Below are positions 32,983-41,900 of a stretch of 64,000 nucleotides of DNA, in pieces. Positions within the stretch are counted from its first letter, which is position 1. The number at the start of each line of letters is the position of its first letter. Both the position numbers and the translations under genes were made by a program. The notes under the pieces are model-generated. The model was not told the DNA's origin, did not search any database, and saw nothing but the letters and a program-made list of their open reading frames with translations. This stretch comes from Paenibacillus sonchi (GTDB taxonomy: Bacteria; Bacillota; Bacilli; Paenibacillales; Paenibacillaceae). The stretch covers positions 620,001 through 684,000 of the forward strand of contig NZ_CP068595.1 of NCBI RefSeq assembly GCF_016772475.1, written 5' to 3'.

Positions 32983-33270
32983 CTACTCTTCTTCCTGGCC
33001 GTTCAGTTCCTTGATAACCCTGCCCACCCCTTCAGCCATCGCCTCTTCCAGATCAGCAATCGCGTTAAGGTAGGCAATAATATTTTTGTTGACCTGACCC
33101 GTGCTTTCCACCAGCCCGCTGAATCCGCCAAAATCAGGCTCTACATCCGGCAGATCATGGACAATTTGCGACATACGGACGGCTACGTGGCGTTCGGCGT
33201 CGAGAATCCGTGCCATCTGTTCGTGCGTATGGGCCATGTGCTGCAGGACCTTCGTTATTTTATTCTGCAC
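32983..33270 (-). CDS. Small helical protein of unknown function
   Basis: First gene of the trio, 95 residues from a GTG start at 33270 that has AAAGGAG at a good distance. An ATG two codons earlier is too close to that site. The sequence is helical with heptad-like spacing (VLQHMAHTHEQMARILDAER, then VRMSQIVHDLPDVE). A Gly/Phe-containing linker (DFGGFSGLVE) leads to a second helix ending in acidic residues (ELNGQEEE). No signal peptide or membrane segment is present. It resembles the second gene in overall design (helix, acidic end), suggesting the proteins form a coiled-coil complex. Function unknown. Confidence 0.72.
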   Translation of the reverse strand: MQNKITKVLQHMAHTHEQMARILDAERHVAVRMSQIVHDLPDVEPDFGGFSGLVESTGQVNKNIIAYLNAIADLEEAMAEGVGRVIKELNGQEEE

Positions 33271-33514
33271 CTTCATGTCTCCTTTGCTCAAACGCCCTGC
33301 TACAGCATATGCGGCAGAAGCCCTAGCGGTGCTGGGCTTTACAGGAAGTTGCGGAGTGGCACCGGGTTAAATTGCAGATTCCAGAACAAATAGCGTAGCC
33401 CCCCGGCCAAACCTCGATACAGGATGTAACATATTAGAATAGACTTGTATCAGGGATGCGCAGAGCAGCAATTAAACCTTATGTAATGCAACGGGAGAGG
33501 GAGGCTATGAAGGA

Positions 33515-33544
33515 TTGACAAGGTGGAGATGCCGAGATTATGCT
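33515..33544 (+). promoter_or_regulatory. Probable promoter of the GNAT gene at 33.6 kb
   Basis: TTGACA at 33515-33520 is followed after 18 bases by TATGCT at 33539-33544, about 70 bases before the TTG start. The remainder of the gap 33271-33514 shows no gene. Confidence 0.5.
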
Positions 33545-33612
33545 GGGAATGGATTTGTACTTTTTTCCATATTAATACTTAAAGCCGGCACTGCCGGATT
33601 GGGGGCACTCGA

Positions 33613-34149
33613 TTGAAACTCAAGAGCACCCGCCTGGATCTGCGGCCTTTAACACTGGCCCAGCTATCCTTGGCGGGATTGAATTATGCCGGACTGGAGC
33701 GGGATTTTGGCTTGAACGTCAGCGGAACTGTACTGGATGATGAAATGCTGTATGCCATGCAGGTCAGACACTCCAAGGTGCTTCAGGACCCGCTCAACTA
33801 CCCATGGCTGACCAACTGGGCGGTCATCCAGCGGGAAGAACAGCGGCTGATCGGCTTCATCATCCTCAAGGGCTGCCCGAATGATCAGGGCGAAGTTATC
33901 GTAGGTTACACAATTAACGAAGGCCACCGCCGACAAGGATATGCTACAGAGGCATTGCAATGCATCTGCGGCTGGATTTTCAGCGATCCGCGGGCGCTCT
34001 GGGTCATCGCCGATACCGAAAAAGACAATGCCGCCTCGCACAAAGTCCTTAAGCATCTCGGCGCACAAAAGCACCGGGAGACCAAAGAGCTGATCTGGTG
34101 GCGGATTGCCCGGCCGGACACCCAGGCTCCGGCAGGAACCGTGGTCTGA
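33613..34149 (+). CDS. GNAT-family N-acetyltransferase (RimJ/RimL-like)
   Basis: Acetyltransferase of 178 residues. The N terminus KLKSTRLDLRPLTLAQL is the usual RimJ/RimL-like opening. The acetyl-CoA-binding segment is VGYTINEGHRRQGYATEAL, followed by the C-terminal VIADTEKDNAASHKVLKHLG, the typical N-x-x-S motif before the last helix. The TTG start has a GGGGG stretch seven bases upstream. It is monocistronic, with a repeat array directly downstream. The substrate could be a ribosomal protein N terminus or a small molecule; this cannot be decided here. Confidence 0.88.
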   Translation: MKLKSTRLDLRPLTLAQLSLAGLNYAGLERDFGLNVSGTVLDDEMLYAMQVRHSKVLQDPLNYPWLTNWAVIQREEQRLIGFIILKGCPNDQGEVIVGYTINEGHRRQGYATEALQCICGWIFSDPRALWVIADTEKDNAASHKVLKHLGAQKHRETKELIWWRIARPDTQAPAGTVV

Positions 34150-34204
34150 TACGCGCATCCCCAGATGCAATGGTGATCCGCGTGAGCCGCAGTTGTTGAG
34201 GGGC

Positions 34205-34620
34205 GCGCTGGCGTGGGACGGGCGAAACAACGGCAGTTTTGCCGTTGTTTTAGGGGCCGCGAGCACGGGACGAGCGAAACAACGGCACTTTTGCCGTTGT
34301 TGAGGGGCCGCGGGCGCGGGACGGGCGAAACAACGGCAGTTTTGCCGTTGTTTTAGGGGCCGCGAGCACGGGACGAGCGAAACAACGGCAAAAGTGCCGT
34401 TGTTGAGGGGCCGCGGGCGCGGGACGGGCGAAACAACGGCAGTTTTGCCGTTGTTGAGGGGCCGCGGGCGCGGGACGGGCGAAACAACGGCACTTTTGCC
34501 GTTGTTGAGGGGCCGCGGGCGCGGGACGGGTGAAACAACGGCAGTTTTGCCGTTGTTGAGGGGCGCGGGCGCGGGACGGGCGAAACAACGGCACTTTTGC
34601 CGTTGTTGAGGGGCCGCTGA
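34205..34620. repeat. Eight 51-52-bp repeats with AACGGCA/TGCCGTT hairpins, one with flipped loop
   Basis: Units of the form GGGACGGGCGAAACAACGGC, then a T-rich loop, GCCGTTGTT, GAGGGGCCGCGGGCGC repeat from 34215 onwards. Units alternate between loops GTTTT and CTTTT. The unit around 34376-34405 reads AACGGCAAAAGTGCCGTT, the reverse complement of the common AACGGCACTTTTGCCGTT, so its hairpin is inverted relative to the others. The array lies between the GNAT gene and the terminator of the second glycosylation operon. Both strands keep long frames open because most units are 51 bases, but no translation signals exist. Confidence 0.92.
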
Positions 34621-34640
34621 TGGCGCTCACGCAGCAGACC

Positions 34641-34672
34641 AAAAAACACGCGCCTCACGGCAGCGTGTTTTT
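34641..34672 (-). terminator. Intrinsic terminator of the second glycosylation operon
   Basis: On the minus strand AAAACACGC pairs with GCGTGTTTT and is followed by further T. The hairpin overlaps the last codons and stop of the nucleotidyltransferase gene. Confidence 0.75.
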
Positions 34673-35386
34673 CAGCTTTTCTCCGGCTTCGTACAGGGAT
34701 TGGAATGTTCCGGCGTCGCTCCACCATTCCTTGAGCACATCATAGCTAAGCCTGCGGTTGGAGGCGTAGATGTTGTTCACGTCGGTGATCTCAAGCTCGC
34801 CTCTTTGGGAAGGAGATACGCGCCGGATAATATCGAATACAGCCTCATCATACATATAAATGCCGGTTACGCAATATTTTGTCTTCGGATGCTCAGGCTT
34901 CTCCTCGATATAGGCAATCAAGCCGGTATCCTGACTGTCGAACACGGGAACACCATATCTCCGCGCATCGTCCACCGGTTTCAGCAAGACTTTGGCTGTC
35001 CCCGGAGGCTGCTGCAGATACTTTTTCACATAAGGCGCCAGATCATCCATAAAAAGATTGTCACCAAGCAGTACGACAAACCGCTCACCCGGGAGAATGA
35101 ATCCTTTCGCCAGCTCCAGCGCTTCCGCAATGCCTCCGGCGGCCTCCTGGATTTTGTAAGTCAGAGAAACGCCAAACTCTGCCCCGCTGCCTAAAAAATC
35201 CGTATACTGCCCCGCGGACTGCTTGCTGATGACCAGGAGAATATCGGTTATACCCCCCCGGCGCAACCGGTCTATACCGTAACACACCATAGGATATTTG
35301 CCGACCGGAAGCAAATGTTTGTTCATAAGCCGGGTCAGCGGATATAGTCTTGATCCTGTTCCGCCCGCCAGTATGACTCCTTTCAC
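34655..35386 (-). CDS. Sugar-1-phosphate nucleotidyltransferase, SpsI/RmlA-like
   Basis: Nucleotidyltransferase of 243 residues. The N-terminal signature GVILAGGTGSRLYPLT, the NKHLLPVGKYPMVCYGI segment, FVVLLGDNLFMDD (metal-binding Asp) and YIEEKPEHPKTKY (catalytic Lys region) place it with short glucose-1-phosphate thymidylyl- or uridylyltransferases. Bacillus SpsI, from the spore-coat polysaccharide operon, is of this short type. It should activate a hexose 1-phosphate with dTTP or UTP to supply the glycosyltransferases of its operon. It is the last gene of the minus-strand operon from 38146. The matching dehydratase, epimerase and reductase genes for rhamnose are not in the window. Confidence 0.9.
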   Translation of the reverse strand: MKGVILAGGTGSRLYPLTRLMNKHLLPVGKYPMVCYGIDRLRRGGITDILLVISKQSAGQYTDFLGSGAEFGVSLTYKIQEAAGGIAEALELAKGFILPGERFVVLLGDNLFMDDLAPYVKKYLQQPPGTAKVLLKPVDDARRYGVPVFDSQDTGLIAYIEEKPEHPKTKYCVTGIYMYDEAVFDIIRRVSPSQRGELEITDVNNIYASNRRLSYDVLKEWWSDAGTFQSLYEAGEKLKNTLP

Positions 35387-35433
35387 TTACTTTCCTCCTT
35401 TTTATCTGTGTCTTAAGCCTTTGGGTCAACGTT

Positions 35434-36171
35434 TCAGATGAACTCTGCCGGATCTGCGTGCCATTTATCCATAAAAATCCTGCGATTGCGTTCCACCAGC
35501 TCCTGCAGCCGTGAGGAGTAAACCTCCTTAAAGCTGGCACTTCCTTCATGATGCACCAGGCAATTCCCGGCAATAAGCAGACGGTAGCCCCGCAGCCGGG
35601 CGCGGTAGCAGTAATCATCGTCTTCATAGTGTCCCGGCGAATACCGCTCATCCAGTAAGCCGATGGTGTCCAACAGCTCTCTTTTAAATAAAAAGCACAA
35701 GCCGACCAGACGCTGGGTTCCGATCCATTCAGACGGTCCCCGAAGACCCAGCCTCTCCGCCTCGGCGTGAAATCCGGAAATATCTGTATACGGCACACTA
35801 ATCTGCTGGCGCCCGCTGGCATAGTTCGTTACAGGTCCTACGATGCCGACGTCCGGCGCACTGTACAAGGCGTTTTTCAAATGGGTAAGCCAGCCTTGCG
35901 ATACTATAACATCATTGTTCAGCAGCAGCAGTTCATCGCCCGAGGCCAGTTGCATGCCCAGATTGCAAGCCGCAGGGAATCCCCGGTTCTGGGGAAGAGA
36001 AATAAAGGTCAGCTTGTTCTCGCGGCAATAAGCGTCTGTTCCATCGGTTGAAGCATTGTCGATCACAATTATTTCATAGGGTAATTCAGTGTATTCTCTG
36101 ACCGCTTCCACACAGGAGCTGAGCAAGCTAAGCCTGTTATAGGTTGGAATAATAATACTGGTCATTGTCAT
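35434..36171 (-). CDS. GT2-family glycosyltransferase (rhamnosyltransferase-like)
   Basis: GT-A glycosyltransferase of 245 residues. The N-terminal TSIIIPTYNRLSLLSSCV, IIVIDNASTDGTDAYC, LLLNNDVIVSQGWL (DxD-like) and YSPGHYEDDDYCYRARLRG motifs are all present. The EDDDYC segment is typical of rhamnosyl- and related GT2 enzymes that modify surface polymers. The start at 36171 follows GGAGG and overlaps the preceding stop by four bases (ATGA). Together with the neighbouring nucleotidyltransferase it could build a short oligosaccharide. Confidence 0.9.
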   Translation of the reverse strand: MTMTSIIIPTYNRLSLLSSCVEAVREYTELPYEIIVIDNASTDGTDAYCRENKLTFISLPQNRGFPAACNLGMQLASGDELLLLNNDVIVSQGWLTHLKNALYSAPDVGIVGPVTNYASGRQQISVPYTDISGFHAEAERLGLRGPSEWIGTQRLVGLCFLFKRELLDTIGLLDERYSPGHYEDDDYCYRARLRGYRLLIAGNCLVHHEGSASFKEVYSSRLQELVERNRRIFMDKWHADPAEFI

Positions 36172-37301
36172 ATTCCGTTCCTCCAAGCTGCCAATTGCCG
36201 CCGCTGCTCCTGCAGGATTTCAGCGGAGATCATCCCTCCGGCGTTACGGTGCATGAGCACCCTGAGCAGCGCTTCCGCATGATCTCCGGCGATCAGTTGC
36301 TCCATAGCATTGCCGGCTCCTGTGTTTCCCTGGCGTAGTCGGTTATGCTTGATGACGTCCACCCTCCCTGCTTTCTCCACTCTCAGCTGCTCTATGATCG
36401 AGAGAGCCTGCGCTTTGGGCGGAACCGTCAGCTCACGGTAGCCGATCCGCTCCAGAGCCCGCCGCGACAGGGCATGGGGGACAGCAGTCATCGAGCTGAC
36501 CCCCAGGTCGTTTCTGCCGAGAACACTGTTCAGATATAGTTTGCAGCGTGTGACATCATCGCTTAAGGCGAACGGAGGCAGCAGCGCATCCAGGTCATTC
36601 AGTGCGACATCCACACCACCGTCCACAGCCGAAGCAAAAACAGCCAGCTGTGAAGCCGGAATGACCATGTCCCCATCCAGGAACAGCAGGATGTCGCCCC
36701 GGCTGAGCTTGGCCCCAAGCGCCCGCCCTACATCATGCCCCGCAGATTCCGGACAATGCACCACTGTGGCCTGCTTGAACATCCGGGCAAGGCCGTAGCT
36801 GTTATCGGTGCACCCGTTCAGCACAACGATGATCTCCGCCGGATTCAGGCGCTGCACCTGCTTCAGCAGCCCCGGCAGCGTGCGCTCCTCATTGCGCGCC
36901 GAGATAATTACCGACAACGAGCCGCGAAGTTTCGGCAGCAAAAGCTCTGCTTCGCGGGAGGCGGAAGCAGAAGCCCTCTCCTCCGGGCGCGCGTCCTTGC
37001 CTGCCGCTTGCCTGGCGGCAGGGCTGCCGGCGGCAGCGCTCCGCCGGACCACGGTTCGGGCGGCGGCACCAGCTTGGGCAACCCTGCGCTTGCCGGCGGT
37101 GCCGCCCGTCCCCGTCCGGCGGGCAGGCGCAGCTCCCGCCGTCTTGACCATGGCGGCGGCAGATCTGCCTTGGCCTGGCGTGGGCGCTCCCCCGCGGGAG
37201 GCAAGTGAAGCCCGCCGCGCTTTGGCTTCAGAGCGGCGGATGGAAGATGTATTAGCCTTAGGCCGGGAGCTGGCCCCAGGATCGAGCTTAGCTGCTGTCA
37301 T
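36168..37301 (-). CDS. GT2-family glycosyltransferase with a 120-residue Ala/Arg-rich N-terminal extension
   Basis: Residues 1-120 are low complexity, dominated by Ala, Arg, Gly and Ser and strongly basic (for example RRSEAKARRASLASRGG). The catalytic GT-A domain follows: SLSVIISARNEERTLPGLL, AEIIVVLNGCTDNSYGL, and LLFLDGDMVIPASQL, the DxD motif. Its catalytic part is clearly paralogous to the gene upstream (37298-38146), sharing the GHDVGRALGA and MTAVPHALSRRAL segments. Four-base overlaps on both sides mark an operon. The basic extension is unusual for this enzyme class and might tether the protein to an anionic surface or nucleic acid. Function of the extension is unknown. Confidence 0.87.
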   Translation of the reverse strand: MTAAKLDPGASSRPKANTSSIRRSEAKARRASLASRGGAPTPGQGRSAAAMVKTAGAAPARRTGTGGTAGKRRVAQAGAAARTVVRRSAAAGSPAARQAAGKDARPEERASASASREAELLLPKLRGSLSVIISARNEERTLPGLLKQVQRLNPAEIIVVLNGCTDNSYGLARMFKQATVVHCPESAGHDVGRALGAKLSRGDILLFLDGDMVIPASQLAVFASAVDGGVDVALNDLDALLPPFALSDDVTRCKLYLNSVLGRNDLGVSSMTAVPHALSRRALERIGYRELTVPPKAQALSIIEQLRVEKAGRVDVIKHNRLRQGNTGAGNAMEQLIAGDHAEALLRVLMHRNAGGMISAEILQEQRRQLAAWRNGI

Positions 37302-38146
37302 CTCACCATCTCCCTTCGCCGGTTGCCATCATTGAAGCCCGCTCTTTCGCCTCTTCGCTGAAGCACCATGCCTGCCGCGTCCAGATGATCCGTGAGGATC
37401 ACCTCACGCAAGGGATCTGCGCCCGCCTGCTTGGGGCGGACGGCATTCAGCCTGCCTACAGGCACCTTGTGCACCGCCTTCACAAGCAGACCTTCAAGCA
37501 CAGCCTGCGCATGTGCGAGCGGAGGCCTGGACAGCAGGCCGCTTCCTAGCGCGGCAAGCGCTTTACGGCTGAGCGCATGGGGGACTGCCGTCAGCGAGCA
37601 GCCTTTTAGATCAGAGCGGCCAAGCATAATGTTGAGTGCATGCTTGGAGAGCACTACCGGATGCGGGAACTTACTCCGGACCGGACCGGAATAATCATTT
37701 AGAGCCACATCTGTACCATGGCTGACTGCGGCCACAAAGGGACGCAGCTGTGAAGCGGGGATGACAAGATCCCCGTCGGTGAAGAGCAAAACCTCTCCTT
37801 TAGCCGCTTCTGCTCCAATACTGCGGCCCACATCATGTCCGAGCGGCTGCTCGAAGAGGATGACACGCGCCCCCTGTGACAACGCAATGTCTGCTGTATT
37901 ATCGAGAGAGCCGTTAACCACAACAATAACCTCACAGCGGGGATGAACTCCCCTTGCTCCGGCAATCACTTTGGCAATCGTTCCCGCTTCATTCATAGCC
38001 GGAATGATTACCGACACGTAAGGCTCAGGGTGATTGGCCGCAGGGCGCGGCGCGGCAGGGCGCACCGGCCGGGAGATTCTCCGCGTTGGTTGCAAAGCCC
38101 GCCGCCCCGTGCGGCGGGCAGATGTACGTCTATGCTTCAAGCTCAT
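37298..38146 (-). CDS. GT2-family glycosyltransferase with a short basic N terminus
   Basis: GT-A enzyme of 282 residues. The first 45 residues are Arg-rich (LKHRRTSARRTGRRALQPTR), then the catalytic domain begins with YVSVIIPAMNEAGTIAKVI and continues with CEVIVVVNGSLDNTADIA and LLFTDGDLVIPASQLRP (DxD). It shares GHDVGRSIGAEA and LTAVPHALSRKAL with the next gene, so they arose by duplication. Two enzymes of this paired type, which resemble transferases that set up processive or repeated addition, may act on related acceptors. It is the first gene of the operon that ends with the SpsI-like gene. Confidence 0.88.
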   Translation of the reverse strand: MSLKHRRTSARRTGRRALQPTRRISRPVRPAAPRPAANHPEPYVSVIIPAMNEAGTIAKVIAGARGVHPRCEVIVVVNGSLDNTADIALSQGARVILFEQPLGHDVGRSIGAEAAKGEVLLFTDGDLVIPASQLRPFVAAVSHGTDVALNDYSGPVRSKFPHPVVLSKHALNIMLGRSDLKGCSLTAVPHALSRKALAALGSGLLSRPPLAHAQAVLEGLLVKAVHKVPVGRLNAVRPKQAGADPLREVILTDHLDAAGMVLQRRGERAGFNDGNRRREMVR

Positions 38147-38832
38147 CCACCTTCCTTGCAGGGCATGGTCTCCGGGCTGAGGGTTACATCACAGTCTATG
38201 TAATCCGCTGTCCCGGGTAACGGCAAATGTCTCCCTGCACGCAGAAATTTGGACAAAAGCCCGACGCCGCCTCCGTAATACAAAATCTCCCTAACGGGTG
38301 AATACTAACTCACAGCTTACGATTGCAGGGATTCCCCACCGTCCCAATATCAACGGGGCACGCTGGAGGCCCGGATTGTTGTTCAATAGGCAAGATTAGC
38401 GTCTTTTGGCTTGCTTAAAGCCTACTTTGTTGTGCAACGTGTACAACTTTGGCCCATAAGCTAGGGTTAGGACAGGTATCTTTGACCGTGCGGTTTTGCG
38501 CGGGTTCCTCTGCGGACTCAATAAGCACCCTTCACGCTCTATCCGCAGCTGATGCGAACAGGAAATCCTTTATTGTGCCGAATCAGACGGTTCAGGAGGT
38601 TATGCGGAATGATTCCGCTATTTGCCCTTTCTCCCCTCATTCTAGGCTCATAAGATCGATATAACGGCTCCTGAGTCCGAAACAACCAGAAAGACAGGCT
38701 TTTTCGCAAAATTAGGTCTTCTCTGTCCGCTTCACTCTACTGACGGATTCCAATCCTCTTGCACCTCCAGTATCATCTGAAGCTCAAGCTCCCAAGATAT
38801 CCGCATTTTTGGGCATTGTATAATTTCCTGCA
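38147..38832. other. Intergenic region between the glycosylation operon and the fibre gene
   Basis: About 690 bases with no convincing gene. It contains short repeated words related to other intergenic parts of the window, such as TTGTTGTGCAACGTGTACAA near 38430, which recalls the TTGTTGTAAAACGTACAGCA of the 23.6 kb array. There is also a small hairpin TGCGGAATGATTCCGCT at about 38603. The promoter of the operon reading from 38146 should lie at its left end, but I cannot point to clear hexamers. Confidence 0.5.
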
Positions 38833-38867
38833 CAAAAAACAAGGACGCAGCCGTTGGCTGCGCCCTG
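38833..38867 (-). terminator. Intrinsic terminator of the giant repeat-protein gene
   Basis: On the minus strand AGGGCGCAGCC pairs with GGCTGCGTCCT across AAC and is followed by TGTTTTTT. It lies about 40 bases past the stop codon at 38905. Confidence 0.88.
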
Positions 38868-38904
38868 TTAAAAATTTTACACTATTCTCTTCCCGGCCCC
38901 GCTC

Positions 38905-41900
38905 TTAATCAAACGCCCGATGATCCTTGGCCGGCTTCAACAATGGGGAGCCGAGGGCAATCCATGATAACACTCCATAGAAATGCGAGGTCTCGCGCAG
39001 CCTCACCACCTCAATGACTGCTTCTCCACCGCCCCTGCTTTTCAGCGAGGCATGGAAGAACGGCTGATTGGTCATGGCAACAAGCACATAGCCGGTATGG
39101 CCAAAGCTTTCATCAAAAGTCACTGTAACCTCTGCACTCTCCGCGTCCCCGTTGAACATGAACGCTGTCATGCCGAACTGCTGCAGAACCTGCCGGTTGC
39201 CTGAACTCTGTACCGGACTGAACGACAGGTGCTCCGCATTTACCGATCCGGGCGTCAGATGATCACCGATTATTGCACCAGGAGCAATATGATAGCTCTG
39301 TACGCTGTCTTCTTCCAGATGACGGGATTGAATGGCGAATGAAGTGATTTTGGAGGCGTCCACCGCTTCATCCTGAAGCTCTATGTTTCCAACTGCGCTT
39401 TCAGCCAGCTGCCTGGTTCCTACACTGCCGAACGCAAGCTTCTCCCCGGTAATGCTGCCATCCGGCAGCAGGTCTGCACTGTGGATTTCCTCCGCCAGAT
39501 GCTCAAGCTTGATGATACCGGGGCTCAAATGACGTTCCTCCAGCGCTTCATCCGCAATATGTCCGCCGTGAACGCTCTGCAGCTGAAGGTGCTGCGGGCC
39601 TACCGCGTCATCCGCCAGCTTGGCATCGCTGATGCTGCCATCCGGCAGCAGGTCTGCACTGTGGATTTCCTCCGCCAGATGCTCAAGCTTGATGATGCCG
39701 GGGCTCAAATGACGTTCTTCCAGCGCTTCATCCGCAAGATGCCCGCCGTGGACGCTCTTCAGCTGGAGGTGCTGCGGGCCTACCGCGTCTAACGCCAGCT
39801 TGGCATCGCTGATGCTGCCGTCCGGCAGCAGCTCGGAGGTCAGCACACTCTCGGACAGATGAGCAAACTGAATGCTGCCAGAGCGGATATGGCGGCCATC
39901 CACCGCCCCCGGAGCCAAATGACCTCCGTATACACTGCCCGGGGCCAGTTGATAGGACCCTACTGCCTCTGCCGCCAGCTTGCTGCCGTCGATACTGCCG
40001 TCCGGCAGCAGCTCTGGAGTCAGTGTATCCTTTGCCAGATGTGCCAGCCGGATACTGCCAGAGCGGATATGGCGGCCGTCCACCGCTTCTGGAACCAGAT
40101 GGCCTCCATTTATACTGCCGGGAACCAGATGCTGCGGACCCACCGCGCCTACCGCCAGCTTGCTGCCGTCGATGCTGCCGTCCGGCAGCAGCTCTGGAGT
40201 CAGTGTGTTCTCGGACAGATGCTCTAGATGAATGCTGCCGGGGCGGATATGGCGGCCGTCCACTGCTTCAGGAGCCAGATGGCCTCCATTTATACTGCCG
40301 GGAGCCAGATGCTCCGGACCCACCGTCCCTGCTGCCAGCTTGCTGCCATCGATGCTGCCGTCCGGCAGCAGCTCTGGAGTCAGTGTGTTCTCGGACAGAT
40401 GCTCTAGATGAATGCTGCCGGGGCGGATATGGCGGCCGTCCACTGCTTCAGGAGCCAGATGGCCTCCATATATACTGCCGGGAGCCAGATGCTGTGAACC
40501 CACCGCGCCTGCCGTCAGCTTGCTGCCGTCGATACTGCCGTCCGGCAGCAGCTCCGCGCTGCGGACTTCTTCCGCCAGATGCTCAAGCTTGATGATGCCG
40601 GGGCCCAAATGGCGATCTTCCAGCGTTCCATCTGCCAAATGCCCGCCCTCGATGCTCTGCGGCTTCAGATGCTCCGGACCTACTGACCCTGCCGCCAGCT
40701 TGCTGCCGCCGATACTGCCATCCGGCAGCAGCTCTGGAGTCAGTGTGTTCTCAGCCAGATGTGACAGCCGGATACTGCCTGAGCGGATATGGCGGCCGTC
40801 CACTGCTTCTGGGACCAGATGGCCTCCATATATACTGCCGGGAGCCAGATGCTGCGGACCCACCGCACCTGCCGCCAGCTTGCTGCCGCCAATGCTGCCA
40901 TCCGACAGCAGTTCTGGAGTCAGTGTGTTCTCAGCCAGATGCTCTAGATGGATGCTGCCGGGGCGGATATGGCGGCCGTCCACCGCTTCAGGAGCCAGAT
41001 GGCCTCCATATATACTGCCGGGAGCCAGATGCTCCGAACCCACCGCGCCGGCCGCCAGCTTGCTGCCGTCGATACTGCCGTCCGGCAGCAGCTCCGCGCT
41101 GCGGACTTCTTCCGCCAGATGCTCAAGCTTGATGATGCCGGGGCTCAAATGGCGATCTTCCAGCGCTCCATCTACCAGGTGACCGCCCTCGATGCTCTGC
41201 GGCTGCAGATGCTCCGGACCCACCGCTCCGTCCGCCAGCTTGCTGCCATCAATGCTGCCGTCCGGCAGCAGCTCCGCGCTGCGGACTTCCTCCGCCAAAT
41301 GCTCAAGCTTGATGATGCCGGGGCTCAAATGGCGATCTTCCAGCGCTCCATCTACCAGGTGACCGCCCTCGATGCTCTGCGGCTGCAGATGCTCCGGACC
41401 CACCGCTCCGTCCGCCAGCTTGCTGCCATCAATGCTGCCGTCCGGCAGCAGCTCCGCGCTGCGGACTTCCTCCGCCAAATGCTCAAGCTTGATGATGCCG
41501 GGGCTCAAATGGCGATCTTCCAGCGCTCCATCTACCAGGTGACCGCCCTCGATGCTCTGCGGCTGCAGATGCTCCGGACCCACCGCTCCGTCCGCCAGCT
41601 TGCTGCCGTCGATACTGCCATCCGGCAGCAGATCCGCGTTGCGGACTTCTTCCGCCAAATGCTCAAGCTTGATGATGCCGGGGCTCGAATGGCGATCTTC
41701 CAGCGCTCCATCTGCCAGGTGGCCGCCCTCGATGCTCTGCGGCTGCAGATGCTCCGGACCCACCGCTCCATCCGCCAGCTTGCTGCCGTCAATGCTGCCG
41801 TCCGGCAGCAGCTCCGCGCTGCGGACTTCCTCCGCCAGATGCTCAAGCTTGATGATGCCGGGGCTCAAATGGCGATCTTCCAGCATTCCATCTGCCAGGT

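Noticed and set aside
34205..34620. CRISPR array
   Set aside because: The units are contiguous tandem repeats without unique spacers, and no cas genes are present in the window.
34250..34642. A 130-codon frame with a repeated PLFRPSRARGP-like peptide
   Set aside because: It is produced only by the 51-bp repeat array, whose unit is a multiple of three; there is no ribosome binding site and the opposite strand is open as well.
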